Part shown: positions 21,557 to 32,288 of the stretch, piece after piece | How positions within the stretch are numbered: the first letter of the stretch is position 1 | Layout of the letters: each line of letters opens with the position of its first letter | Source of the DNA: Notolepis coatsorum | Taxonomy: Eukaryota; Chordata; Actinopteri; Aulopiformes; Paralepididae | Assembly: GCA_963971535.1 (NCBI GenBank) | Contig: OZ020590.1 | Span: forward strand, 151,339,534 to 151,403,533 | DNA: 64,000 nt | Reading direction: 5' to 3' | Program-made: the position numbers and the translations under genes | The notes under the pieces: generated by a model | Database searches by the model: none | Told to the model about the DNA's origin: nothing | What the model saw: only the letters and a program-made list of their open reading frames with translations

Positions 21557-22465
21557 ATGCCTGGAGATAACCAACCGCCGGCTGAGGCCGGCTCAAGTCG
21601 ATCAGACGCGTCTCCTTCCCCTAGTAGTAATCTGGCTATGTCCCGACCCATTTTTATGCCTGAGACTTTCACTGGTGCCGGCCGGGAATGGTCTGATTGG
21701 GCTGAACAGTTTGAAATGGCCGCGGGGGTTAATAATTGGAGCGAAACATTGAGACTAAAATTTATGAGTCTTCTCTTGTCAGGTCGAGCCCGAGAGGTAT
21801 ATGGTGGGTTATCGGCCGCCGCTAAAGCTAATTATGCCTTACTCAAAGAAGCCATGGGTAGATGCTTAGAACCATGTGATAGTGATGATTGGAGCAGGGC
21901 CACCTTCTCTTCTCGTAAAAGGTTACATAAGGAGAATATCCGAGAATTTGGTATCGCGCTTCGGAGGCTGGTTGTTAAAGCGTACCCCTCAGCGGACGCC
22001 CACAACCAAGATTTATTGGCTAAGGATCATTTTATTTCTAATGTTGGGAATGGGGAATTGCGAGTTAGCCTTCGCAGTGCCAAACCTACAACCTTAGAGG
22101 ATGCCATTAATCTTGCTGCAGAATTGGAGCTGATTAGGGAGTTGGAGGGCAGTAAATTGGCCTCTGATGCACAGGTGCGTGGAGTCACTGAGCAATCTGG
22201 GCGTGACAAACAAATGGATACGCTGCTGGGGGTCGTAGAGGGCCTGCGGCAGGAAGTTAAGTCTCTGAAAACCACTGTACAGACTATAGCCAATTCAAGC
22301 CAATCTGTTCCTAAACCTACACCTCCCGTGTCTGCTCCCCTTCCATACTCTGTTAGTGCCCCCACTCCCCAGACTAGATGTGAGGGAGAAAGAGAGAGGG
22401 GTTGCTGGGAATGTGGGTGTAATCGTCACTTCAGACGCGACTGTCCTTATTTAAAGGGAAACTAG
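21557..22465 (+). CDS. Gypsy gag (capsid and nucleocapsid)
   Basis: The first ATG after the primer site opens a 302-residue protein. The central region (FTGAGREWSDWAEQFEMAAG to about residue 180) is the Ty3/Gypsy capsid-type helical domain. A predicted helical linker follows, then a single CCHC knuckle, CWECGCNRHFRRDC, at the C-terminus. It ends in TAG at 22463-22465, immediately after a slippery heptamer. The product forms the virus-like particle and packages RNA. Confidence 0.9.
   Translation: MPGDNQPPAEAGSSRSDASPSPSSNLAMSRPIFMPETFTGAGREWSDWAEQFEMAAGVNNWSETLRLKFMSLLLSGRAREVYGGLSAAAKANYALLKEAMGRCLEPCDSDDWSRATFSSRKRLHKENIREFGIALRRLVVKAYPSADAHNQDLLAKDHFISNVGNGELRVSLRSAKPTTLEDAINLAAELELIRELEGSKLASDAQVRGVTEQSGRDKQMDTLLGVVEGLRQEVKSLKTTVQTIANSSQSVPKPTPPVSAPLPYSVSAPTPQTRCEGERERGCWECGCNRHFRRDCPYLKGN
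22456..22462 (+). promoter_or_regulatory. Programmed -1 ribosomal frameshift site
   Basis: GGGAAAC lies in the gag phase G GGA AAC, directly before the gag TAG. It fits the canonical X XXY YYZ pattern for -1 slippage. Moving back one base enters the pol frame, which is open from this point through 26550. No clear downstream pseudoknot was established by eye. Confidence 0.8.
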
Positions 22466-25400
22466 AGGGGGTGTGCACAGAGGGTCCAATGCCCGCCCCC
22501 ATTTCTGAGTCTACTGTGGCCCCTGACAGCTTGAAGGGTGGTTCGGGATATCTCCAAGCTAAGATAGGTGGGTTAGACTGTCATGTACTTGTAGATACTG
22601 GAGCTTCTAGCTCTGTCATTCCTAAACAACTGTGGCTCTCTGCTACAAAAGGGGGATGTGATCTGTTGGATTATGTTGGCCAGGCTACAGCAGCTAATGG
22701 GGGGGGGATGAGCATTCTGGGATGCTGGCAGACGGTATGTCAACTGGAGTCACTCGCGCTGGTAGCAACATTTTTGGTTGCTGATATTCCCTCTGATGAG
22801 ATTTTGCTTGGATTTGATTTTCTTTCAACATATGGTGCGGTGGTTGATTTGGGAAAGAAACAATGTCAGATAATGGGCAGGGAATTTCCCCTGGTTGACC
22901 CTAACCCCTCATTAGAGCCTCAGGCTGTGACAGTGTTGTCTGACACCCTGGTGCCCCCACGCAGTGAAATTATTATTTTGGGTCAAGTCCAGAGCAGATG
23001 GGGAGATTATGCAGCAGCAATGCTGGAACCCTCCACTTCCATTTCCAAACAGTGTGATGTTTTGGTAGCTCGGGTGGTATGCAGAGTCCAGCAGGGCACA
23101 TTACCAGTGAGGGTTATTAATGTCACTAATGAGGATATTATGCTAAAACGTGGCATGAAAGTAGGCACCCTATTCACTGATATTGAAATAGAGGAAGGGG
23201 GGGCGGAGCTGCATGACGAGAGGGAGGGGGAAAAAACCTTGCAGCCTTGGACAGTTGATACACTCATGCGTCAGTTTGGCGTGGAGGAGAGGGGTCTTGC
23301 CCCTGACGAGTTAAAGGCAGTCAGGGAGATACTGCACAAGAACCTCACTGTGTTTAGTCAGGGGGAGACTGACTTAGGCAGGACTCCTCTGACCCCGCAT
23401 GACATTGATACAGGGGATGCAAAGCCAATAAAAATGCACCCCAGAAGGGTTCCCCTCCATTTACAGCAAGAGGTGACGAGCCACTTGAAGCAAATGCTCG
23501 ATAGTGGGATAGTTCGGCCATCTTGTAGCCCCTGGGCGTCTCCCATTGTACTGGTAAAAAAGAAAGGGGGTGGGCTCCGGTTCTGTGTTGATTATAGGAA
23601 ACTCAATGAGGTTACTAGAAAGGACGCATACCCCCTCCCTAGGATTGATGATGCCCTGGATAGCCTTTGTCATGCTTGTTGGTTTTCCACCCTGGATCTA
23701 GCGAGCGGCTATTGGCAGGTGGAAGTAGACCCGAAAGACCGCCATAAAACTGCATTCACCACCCGTCAGGGGCTATTTGAGTTCAATGTGATGAGTTTTG
23801 GCCTTTGCAATGCACCCAGCACTTTTCAGAGGTTGATGGACCTAATTCTGGCTGATCTGCAGTGGACTACCTGCTTAGTGTATTTGGATGATATAATTGT
23901 ATTTGGGCGCACTTTCCATGAACATCTAACACGCCTGAGTGGTGTGCTGGAAAAACTTCAGCAGGCCAACCTTAAGGTTAAACCATCCAAGTGTGACTTG
24001 TTTTCAACGAGAGTCCAGTACCTCGGACATGTAATCTCTAGTGGGGAAGTGGAGCCAGATGCTGCTAAAGTGGAGGCAGTCAGAGAGTGGCCTGTTCCTA
24101 CCAGCCAGACTGAGGTTAAGAGTTTTTTGGGATTAGCCTCATATTATAGGCGCTTTGTGAAAGGGTTTGCTGACATTGCCCGGCCTCTGCACCAGTTGAC
24201 AGAAAAGGGGAGGCACTTTCGCTGGAGTGAGGACTGTCAGGGAGCCTTTGAGCAGCTCAAGTGTAGTTTGATTACCACCCCTGTTTTGGCTTATCCCGAC
24301 CCCAGTAAACCATTTATCCTGGGGATTGGGGCAGTATTGTCTCAAGAGGAGGGAGGACTCGAGAGAGTAATAGCATATGCTAGCAGGGCTCTTACAAAAC
24401 AGGAACGTAAATATGCCACCACTAAGAAAGAACTTCTGAGTATGGTAGCGTTTACCAAATACTTCAAGCACTATTTGTTGGGTAGGGAGTTTGTGTTGCG
24501 AACTGACCACAATTCTCTCCGTTGGCTTCATAACTTTCAGGACTTGGAGGGGCAGTTGGCTCGTTGGCTTGAACAATTGGCCAATTTCCAGTATAAAATT
24601 GTGCATCGTCCAGGCAAGCTACACAGCAATGCTGATGCCCTTTCTAGGCTGCCGGCTTTTTTGGAAAAAGAAAAAACTGACCAGAAGGCCTCTCAGGCAA
24701 TAACAGACAGGGCTGCTGTAAGGATGTGTGCAGTACAGGAAGCTCTGCCTTCTGTAGTGTCCAGTGGGGAAAAAGAGACTGATGAGTTAACCGATGCACA
24801 GATGGCCGATAGTGAGTTAAGACAAATAATTCATTTTAAAAATCAGGTTGGTTCTGGTGCAATACCGGTAGACGCTGGCCTGCAGAATTATGCTACTGTG
24901 TGGAGTCAGCTCCAGGTGCAGGGGGATAGGCTGGTGCGGATTCCTCCTGCAAATTCCGATGCAGCCTCTCGGGTACAGGTGGTGCTCCCGCAGTCAATGG
25001 TGCCTGGGGTTTTAGAGCAGCTGCACAATGTCTCCACCGGGGGGCACTTGGGGGTGCAGAAGCTGCAAGGGAAAGTTAAAGACCGGTTCTATTGGCCAGG
25101 TTGGTTTGGCGATGTCAAGAGATGGGTTAGAGAATGTGTCGATTGTGGTTCAAGGAAGAGTCAGGGGAAGCGGCCATGTGCACCCTTACAGACCTCCAGG
25201 GTATCTAGGCCTTTTGAACGGGTGGCACTCGACATTCTTGGCCCCCTCCCCGAGACCCCTGGGAAAAATAAGTATATTTTGGTTGTGGGGGACTATTTTT
25301 CCAAATGGACAGAGTCTTTTCCATTGCCTAATCAGGAAGCACGGACAATTGCCAAAGTCTTGACCGAGGAGTGGGTGTGTCGTTTTGAGGCGCCAAGGAG

Positions 25401-26550
25401 TATCCACTCCGACCAAGGTCGTAACTTCGAGTCAAACCTATTCAGGGAGTTATGTAGGCTTCTGCACATGCAGAAAACAAGGACATCCCCCTACCACCCC
25501 CAGTCAGATGGCCTGGTGGAGCGCTTTAATCGAACCCTTTTGTCCATGTTGGCTCTCTTTGTGGAGGACAATCAGTTAAACTGGGACACACTGTTGCCTT
25601 ATGTTATGTTGGCCTATCGTAGTAGTGTGCATGCTAGCACCTCCTTCACCCCATATAAAGTACTGTTTGGACAGGAAATTGTTCTGCCAGTAGATATTAT
25701 GCTGAAGGTGGGCAATCAGGAGTCCTGTGACTCGGTGGACAATTATGTGTCTAGGTTGCGGGATACATTGTCCACGGTGGTGGAAGCAGTTAAAAGGCAC
25801 CAGGCCAGGGCCTCGGAACAGCAGAAAAAGTCCTATGACTTTAGGGCCAATTTTCAATATTATTCCGAGGGGGAATTGGTTTGGGTTCAGAATAAGGCCA
25901 GGAAGCGTGGGGTGTGTCCCAAGCTCCAGAGGCGGTACAAAGGTCCCTTTAGAGTGGTGGAGAGGGTGACCGATGTGCTTTATAGGCTAGTGCTAGTGGA
26001 GGGAGGGCCAGAGAGTGTGGTTCACTTCAACCGACTCAAACCTTTCACCTCTTCTTTGACAGCCCTGTTAAATCCAGTACCAGCATCCAGGAGATCTAAT
26101 CCGAGGAGTGGGCCAAACCTGGCCAGCCGGCGTCAGTCCTCGGGGTTTCCGTTTGGTGCCAGTTGGGTCGGCCATCGATCGTCCAGCCGGGATGGCTCTG
26201 CGGGGGGGAGGCCACCACCGGAGGAGCAGACAGGCGTTGATCGGGGGCCGGAGGACGCAGACGGAGCACAGGAGGAGCCAGTGGACCGGATCGGCGGCGA
26301 GGGTGGACCGGAGGACGCAGAAGGAGCACAGGAGGCCCCAGGAGACCAGACCGCCAGTGATCGGGGGCCGGAGGAAGCAGAGGGGACACAGGGGGCTCCT
26401 GCGGTGACTGAAGCTGCGCCCCAGTCGGAGGTGGTGGTGTCCAGTCCGGGGCTGCAGGAAGGTCGGCCTGCAGGGTCTGTCGAGGAGGGACGTCCAGTAC
26501 GCCAGCGGAGGGTACCCTGTTGGTCTTTAGACTACGACATGTCGGCATAG
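22466..26550 (+). CDS. Gypsy pol: protease, reverse transcriptase, RNase H (defective), integrase
   Basis: Expressed by -1 frameshift from gag; the first codon-like start (GTG 22471) is not needed. Counting from 22471, the protease has VDTGASSSVI near residue 42. RT has FCVDYRKLN near 372 and YLDDIIVFG near 471. RNase H retains KKELL, RTDHNS and NADALSR, but between PFIL and GIGAVLSQ near residue 617 the segment carrying the first catalytic Asp is missing. Integrase has an HHCC module near 850 and a core with LDILGP, HSDQGRNFE and DGLVERFN. The tail contains a three-fold Gly/Glu/Asp-rich repeat (about 26218-26400). No other stops or shifts are present. Confidence 0.92.
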
Positions 26551-26574
26551 GACTCGAGGACGAGTCCTTTCTTT

Positions 26575-26589
26575 AAGGGGGGGGGGAAG
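26575..26589 (+). promoter_or_regulatory. Polypurine tract of the Gypsy element
   Basis: A 15-base pure purine run (AAGGGGGGGGGGAAG) abuts the 3' LTR start at 26590. It is the expected primer for plus-strand DNA synthesis. Confidence 0.85.
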
Positions 26590-28250
26590 TGTGATGTGAA
26601 TGGGCCGAAGTGATGACGTCATGAGCAGGGACTCAAGTGGCTCATTATTGAACGCAGGTGTTGTTGATTGTGTGCTGGATGAGACGCTGAGACTGTTTGA
26701 TAAGCCAGTGGGTCTCAGAGATCGGGGTTGGAGCACGCACGCAGTAACCAGACTCTGTTAGGGCCCGGGGGGTGGGGTCGATCGTGGAGAGTTATCCGCC
26801 GGCGATGAAGACAAGCTAGATAGCCGTCCATAGTTCCCGGTAGCAAGAGGAGGGGAGGCTTACCCTCCTGGAGATAGGTAGGGACGGGACAATAGAGGGT
26901 CTGAGTTACATCGCTCCCAAAAGACTTTATACTTGGCTCGTCCTCGCGGACACCGAGTACGTTACCAGGTTACAAATCCAACTGTATCCTGGAGGACCAC
27001 CGTGTGCCGGAACATTCGTCCGGAGAGTGGACGGGGTCCAAACGCATCGACCCTCGGGGGGGGGTCGCGCCGTGCGGCGAGTTAAGTCCACTGTCACCCA
27101 CATTTGCACTTAGTATAGGATTTTGTATTAGTCTATTTTTATAACTGTGTAGGCCTACTGTATATATATATATTGTATATGGGATATTGTGTAATTTCTA
27201 GTTACCTTATCTGTATGATATCGTGCCCTTAATTAACCTGCATATTCGACTAGTCCTTTTATATGCCCTATTTATTGTATAGCCCAGGCTGGTATATATT
27301 GTATAGATATTGTGTGACCCATTGAAGGGGAACAGGGGAACCAAGAGGGAGGGGTAATTCGGACCTGGGGGAGTCTGCTATAATTAGTGTGTTCAATTGA
27401 TCCATTATCTACCAGTGCCTATTTGGGAGTGTGATTAGCGGGCCGTGTGTGTGATTAGACATCTCCTTTGTATAACGTGCCGTGCCTCTTAAAGAGGGTG
27501 TTTTGACGTGGGTTACTGTAATACGACGTATGCATGTTTATAATTGCGTGCCTCATATAAGAGGGTGACTTGAGTTACGGTTGCAGACGACCTTTTACGG
27601 GGTCCGATTAGTCCCCCCAATTAGAGACCCCTAGTACCTGTATGAATTATTTAGGTGTTGTAATAAAGTGTCTTATTAGACGTGAGGCCGTACCAAAAGA
27701 GAGAGGTGGCGGAGGGTACAGCGAGAGTGTGGGCTGATAGCGGTAGGCGATGCCCTAGATATTTCACATGGACCAGAGCTGGTCTGATAAAGTGTGTGTG
27801 TGACTATTGTGGTGCATTGTGTAACTATGTACCGTACCTCGTTCAAACTAAGGGTTGTTGCCCATATATAAAGTGTGCTGTGAGATGTGCTCCACCTAGA
27901 GGTGAAGGGTTTACCTATAGATGTGATAGTGCTGTAGTGCTGTAATGTATAGAGGGATTAACTTAGAGGTGATATAAATTACCTGGGGGACGTCTGTCTA
28001 TACCTGCTGCATTCTTTGGTTCTGTTAAACCCTGCATGTCACAGAAGGGAAAGGGGTATCGGCTTCATGGCTCATAGGTTTTAATTAATAGCTCAGATCA
28101 TTGTTTAGCATAGGACTTAAATAAAATAAAGTTGGTATTCCTTGTAAACCCGGTGGTGAAGTTGGTTATTTCCGGCATCTGGATAAATAGCAGTTTCCCT
28201 GCTAAATAGCAGTTTCTCCTGCTACTGGTATAACTCACGTATTTATTACA
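26590..28250 (+). repeat. 3' LTR of the Gypsy element
   Basis: Direct copy of 19867-21526 with one extra G in a G run and one visible substitution. It is followed by the second copy of the gtat target duplication. Confidence 0.93.
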
Positions 28251-28254
28251 GTAT

Positions 28255-31166
28255 GCTTATGAATGGGACATTGTTTTGCTAAGTATATGTGTTTGAATGG
28301 ATGAATGTTAGGAGCTCTGAGTGAATGCCAAGGTATTTTTTTTGTATTATTATAAACACTGGTGGTCAAGGCGGCAGCAGGAGAAACCGCACCCCTGTCC
28401 GGAAGAAGAGAGGCGTTTGTTTAGCTGCCGGCGTTAGCCGAGGGCAACGCGACTAACGTGTGGACGCTGTGTTGCGTTGTCGAGTGAATTGAATGAATGG
28501 CAAGTGTGATGGAACCTAGATGATGTGTAATGTTTGTTGAAATTTTTCAAAACGGTGGGGATAAAGTCTAAAAGTAATGTAGTAGCGATCAAATGGAACG
28601 GAGATTTTGGAGCTGATGACGTCACTGGGAGCGTCGGAGCTTGGGGAGCGTTGGGTATAAAATACTGTGTATTTCGGTCAGGCGGGGCCAATCGGGCGAG
28701 CGTGCTAGAATAAGGATAATGATATATGTTCTGTGAACGGGGGCTAAATAGGATTAAAGTTGTGTTACGGGGTATAGCTGGGGTTGTGTAAACGTCGCGA
28801 TGTGTTGTGCCGCTCGGATCAACAGGAGACTGGGCCGTTTAGGAGGAGTGATGTTGGGTACTAAGCTAAGCTAATAGGAGCTAGCAGTGCTGAGCTAACG
28901 AAGCTAAGATGCTAAGCTACCTGTGCTAACAATATAGCATGATTGGACTCTCGGAGAATATCGCGTGTTGCTACTCTTTGGTGGCTGGCGCGGGATCTTA
29001 GAGAGGCGGAGGACAGGGACTTCCGGTGTAGAGGATTCTGGGAATTGTAGTTTTGTGGTTGAGGTGGAACGTCAAGTTGTCGTCTTGGTATGGTACGGCG
29101 TGATGACGCACTTGCGGGGGAGGCGTGGGCGCCTCCTGCAGGACGTGGTGAGAACTGTGGTGCAATAAGGGTGATGAGCGAACGTTCCAGTGGAGGGCAG
29201 TGTTGCCTCTTTGATAGTTACACCTCTCCTTCACAGGTTAACGAGGTGCAGTGAGCAATAGAGAACGTTTGTGATTATTATAGGTTTTGAGTAGCGACCA
29301 TTTGTGGGGATTTGTAAATTCTTTATATTCGGTTTTTTCAGTTGTTGATGATGAATGTGTATACTTGTTTGATTATAAATCTGTATTTGTTATGGGCCAA
29401 GTATGATGGCGTTGGGTGATGGGATTTTGCGTGAAACCCCCCCCCCCCCCCCCCCTTTTTCCTCTGTCTCTTCCTCCCTCGTTCACACTCTCTCCCTCCC
29501 TCCCTCCCTCCCTTTCTCCCTCCTCCCCCCCCCCCCCCGCCCCCCTCCGCTCCATCCCTATCTCCCAGCTTGACTTTGTGAGATGACGGGTGCGCAAAGG
29601 GAGTTTTGTATAAGATGGATTGTCTTTATGGTGGGCTTGGAGTGTTGGTTATATTAATATAGTGTTACTTGCTAAAATAGGATTACATAAGGATAGATAG
29701 AATATTCATGGTCATTCTTTTGGTCTGATTGAAGTTAAGGTTGATTTAAGTTAAAGTTGGCAGCAGATGATGGTGATGTGTTTGGAGTCCTGTGGGTAAA
29801 CGGGACCAGGCAATACGGGGTATTCTGCTGATTGAGTGTAGACGGGTTTGGTAATAGTTAATGTTGCATTGTGTGCCCCCCCCCCCCTTCCTCCCCTTAG
29901 TCCCTGGATCCCTGTATCCCTCCCTCCTTTTTCTTTTCCCTCCGCCCCCCTCTGTCTCTCCTTGTATTTCTCCCTGTGGTTCACCATCCCTGGTTTTGCG
30001 GCATGTTGTGGTTATTGGGTTGTAGGTTTATTTGAACTACGTTGTTATTGTGTATGTGAGGTAGGTACCGGATGGGCGCTGGCCTGTCTAGGTGCAGGTG
30101 GTGGTAGGTTGAGTTGTGATATTCCTTGGTAGGAAGTTTGGGGTGTTTCCGTTCAGGTTCGAAACTGAAGGGAGGACGCTTTGGGCTGTGGGTTGACGGT
30201 TCTTTGTGTATTCAAGGGTCTGAGGAATATTGCGGTGGCATAGTGCGAGTGTCCATGAATTTATTAACATGGCCAGCTGTACTATGTGTCGGTCGGGGTT
30301 TTGGTGATCTAAGTTGCTAAAAGTTTATTGTTTTCCCTGATTGGTGGTTGGTAGCAGTAACAACACTAATTGATTTTTAGTGTTGTGAGGGGGTAATGGT
30401 TGTGTGTAAGGATGAATGAAATTGATGTTGTATGAGGAGTATGTGAAGCAAAAGCGAATAATACATTTAGTCGAGACGCTAATCGGGCAGTTAAAGTAAG
30501 AAATAAGGTTAGGATGAACAGATTCATCAAGCAAAGAGAGATTGGAACGGATGAAAGACCAGGTTTACCAGGATTATTAGACAAATTGATAGGCATGGGA
30601 CTAATGATTATGTTTCCCAGAAAATCAGGTGGAGAGAACACACAGGGGATTGGAAACCTCCAGTGTTCCTGTTGAAGGAACGGACACAAGATAAGCTGTA
30701 TCGTTATTATTCAAACAGATCACACTGTGTCTCTCTAAATATTTTAGTATAGTGTTGCCCGACATTTCCAATGCATAACGAATAGTGGAAATAATAGGGA
30801 AATGCCACTGTATTAAGTCTGGATGTTTTTGCTTTCTTTCTGTACAGGTGCTCGGCCGGACAGGAGCTCTAACCGATTTCCATAACCATCTAGGGAAACG
30901 GCTGTAATGAGCCTTGGTATAAGTATGAATGATAAGCCAGTTATCAATCCTTGTCTGCACAGTAAAAATTTGACAGTGTGAGTGTTTTAACTTAAGTAAG
31001 TAGAAATAGTGAAAGACAGAGAAACTTGTTTTTTCAAACGGTGTTGCAGGAGTGTTTGAAAGGGTGGAGTGAATGACAGTAACATAGGAAGTTCACCTTA
31101 GTGGAACATTGATAGGAACAACTGAAGCGTTAAATGTAATAACAATAGAATAACAACAACAACAAT
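28255..31166 (+). other. Internal non-coding leader of the Gag-only element; no gene seen
   Basis: About 2.9 kb with no convincing frame. It contains long homopolymer C and CT tracts (about 29430-29540 and 29875-29960), a patch of 'gctaagctaa'-type short repeats near 28860-28930, and a strong splice acceptor ending at 30847. It belongs to the leader of the element begun at 17315 and continues from 19866. Confidence 0.6.
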
Positions 31167-32288
31167 ATGGAGAAGGGCCTTAGTGATCAGGCCAGTGGGG
31201 GGAGAAGGCCGAGAGCCTCTGCAGACATTTCCCAGATAGACTTTACCAGTGATAATGATCTGATTGATTGGGACTTCTCTCATGTGACCAGTACGACAGA
31301 AGGACTTGAAATGTTGACTTTGGTTCCAATACAGGGGAGTGAACCAGTGACAACGGTGTTACTCCAACCAGAACCGATTCAAGCTGGAGTGTCCATTGCA
31401 GGCGACTGCAGTTTAACCAAGGTACAGAAAAAGAGACTGAGGAGGGCGGCGTGGTTACAGCAGTCCCACGAAGTCCACTCTGGCTGGATGGCTGGAACTG
31501 AGACCGACAGCAGGTATGGAATACACGAACAGTTTCTACAGCCCACCCGTTTCCCATGTCCACCCTGCCCTCAGCACCAAAGCCAAGATGAGAGGCGGAA
31601 CCCAGCGATGGGGAGTCAAACCGCCAGTGCTGAGATGGGGGAAGAGGCAGCATACTATAGACAACAGAGAGCGTTTGTGACAGCGTTCGAACAACACGAG
31701 GCAGTTCATCGAGATCTGATGAAGACACAGTTGGAGATCGGTCAAGCCGCACACGAGATTCAGAGATTGGAACGAGAACTGGCAAGAAAGGCTGCGCTAC
31801 TAGAAGCGACAGCTGTTGAGATCATGCTTCGGGCGTCTGACCTAGGCCGCCGGGATCAAAGAGTGCCCTGTGCCCCGTTGCCCGGACAGGGAACTGGGCC
31901 GCGACAGGGTGAACAGAACCGCAGGAGGGGTGAGTTTCCAGGCCCCTCCCAACAAGAGAAGGCCCGAGGAGAGGCAGCAGAAAAGGACAGGTATGCCCCT
32001 CTCTCCTCCAGGCAACAGGACATGCGACCAGAGGACAGGAGAGGGGTGGACCTGGCGAGGACTGTGGGAGGCCAGCCGAGAGACTGTGGGAGTCGTGGTA
32101 AACTGGAACCCCTGGGATGGCCGGCGTCGGCTGTGTGCTGGCATTGTGGGGAGGTTGGCCATTTCGCTCGGTCATGTGACAAAGGGTGGAGGGCTCAGCA
32201 AAAGTCCAGTAGAAGGCGAGAGTCCATCAGAAAACAGAGTTGCTGGAAATGTGGAGAGTTGGGACATTTTCAGAGGGGGTGTAAATAG
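31167..32288 (+). CDS. Gag-like protein with two CCHC zinc knuckles
   Basis: A 373-codon frame starts at an ATG preceded by an A-rich leader (acaacaacaat). The N-terminal third is acidic and of unknown fold. The centre (about residues 150-220) is a predicted helical, Glu/Arg-rich region, followed by a Gly/Arg/Pro-rich linker. The C-terminus has two knuckles, CWHCGEVGHFARSC and CWKCGELGHFQRGC, spaced about 30 residues apart, ending in a stop right after. Two knuckles and a terminal stop are typical of nucleocapsid regions. No protease follows in any frame. It is the only product I can support for this element and probably packages its RNA using enzymes from another family. Confidence 0.75.
   Translation: MEKGLSDQASGGRRPRASADISQIDFTSDNDLIDWDFSHVTSTTEGLEMLTLVPIQGSEPVTTVLLQPEPIQAGVSIAGDCSLTKVQKKRLRRAAWLQQSHEVHSGWMAGTETDSRYGIHEQFLQPTRFPCPPCPQHQSQDERRNPAMGSQTASAEMGEEAAYYRQQRAFVTAFEQHEAVHRDLMKTQLEIGQAAHEIQRLERELARKAALLEATAVEIMLRASDLGRRDQRVPCAPLPGQGTGPRQGEQNRRRGEFPGPSQQEKARGEAAEKDRYAPLSSRQQDMRPEDRRGVDLARTVGGQPRDCGSRGKLEPLGWPASAVCWHCGEVGHFARSCDKGWRAQQKSSRRRESIRKQSCWKCGELGHFQRGCK

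Larger units (their letters stand above)
19867..28250 (+). mobile_element. Ty3/Gypsy LTR retrotransposon, full length 8.4 kb, nested
   Basis: Complete architecture: 5' LTR, tRNA-Leu-type primer site, gag, pol in the -1 frame, polypurine tract, 3' LTR, and a 4-bp target duplication gtat (19863-19866 and 28251-28254). The LTRs (1,660 and 1,661 bp) differ by eye at one substitution (20885/27606 region) and one G in a homopolymer, so the insertion is very recent. Gag and pol frames are uninterrupted. The RNase H domain lacks its first catalytic segment, so autonomy is doubtful. Confidence 0.93.
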
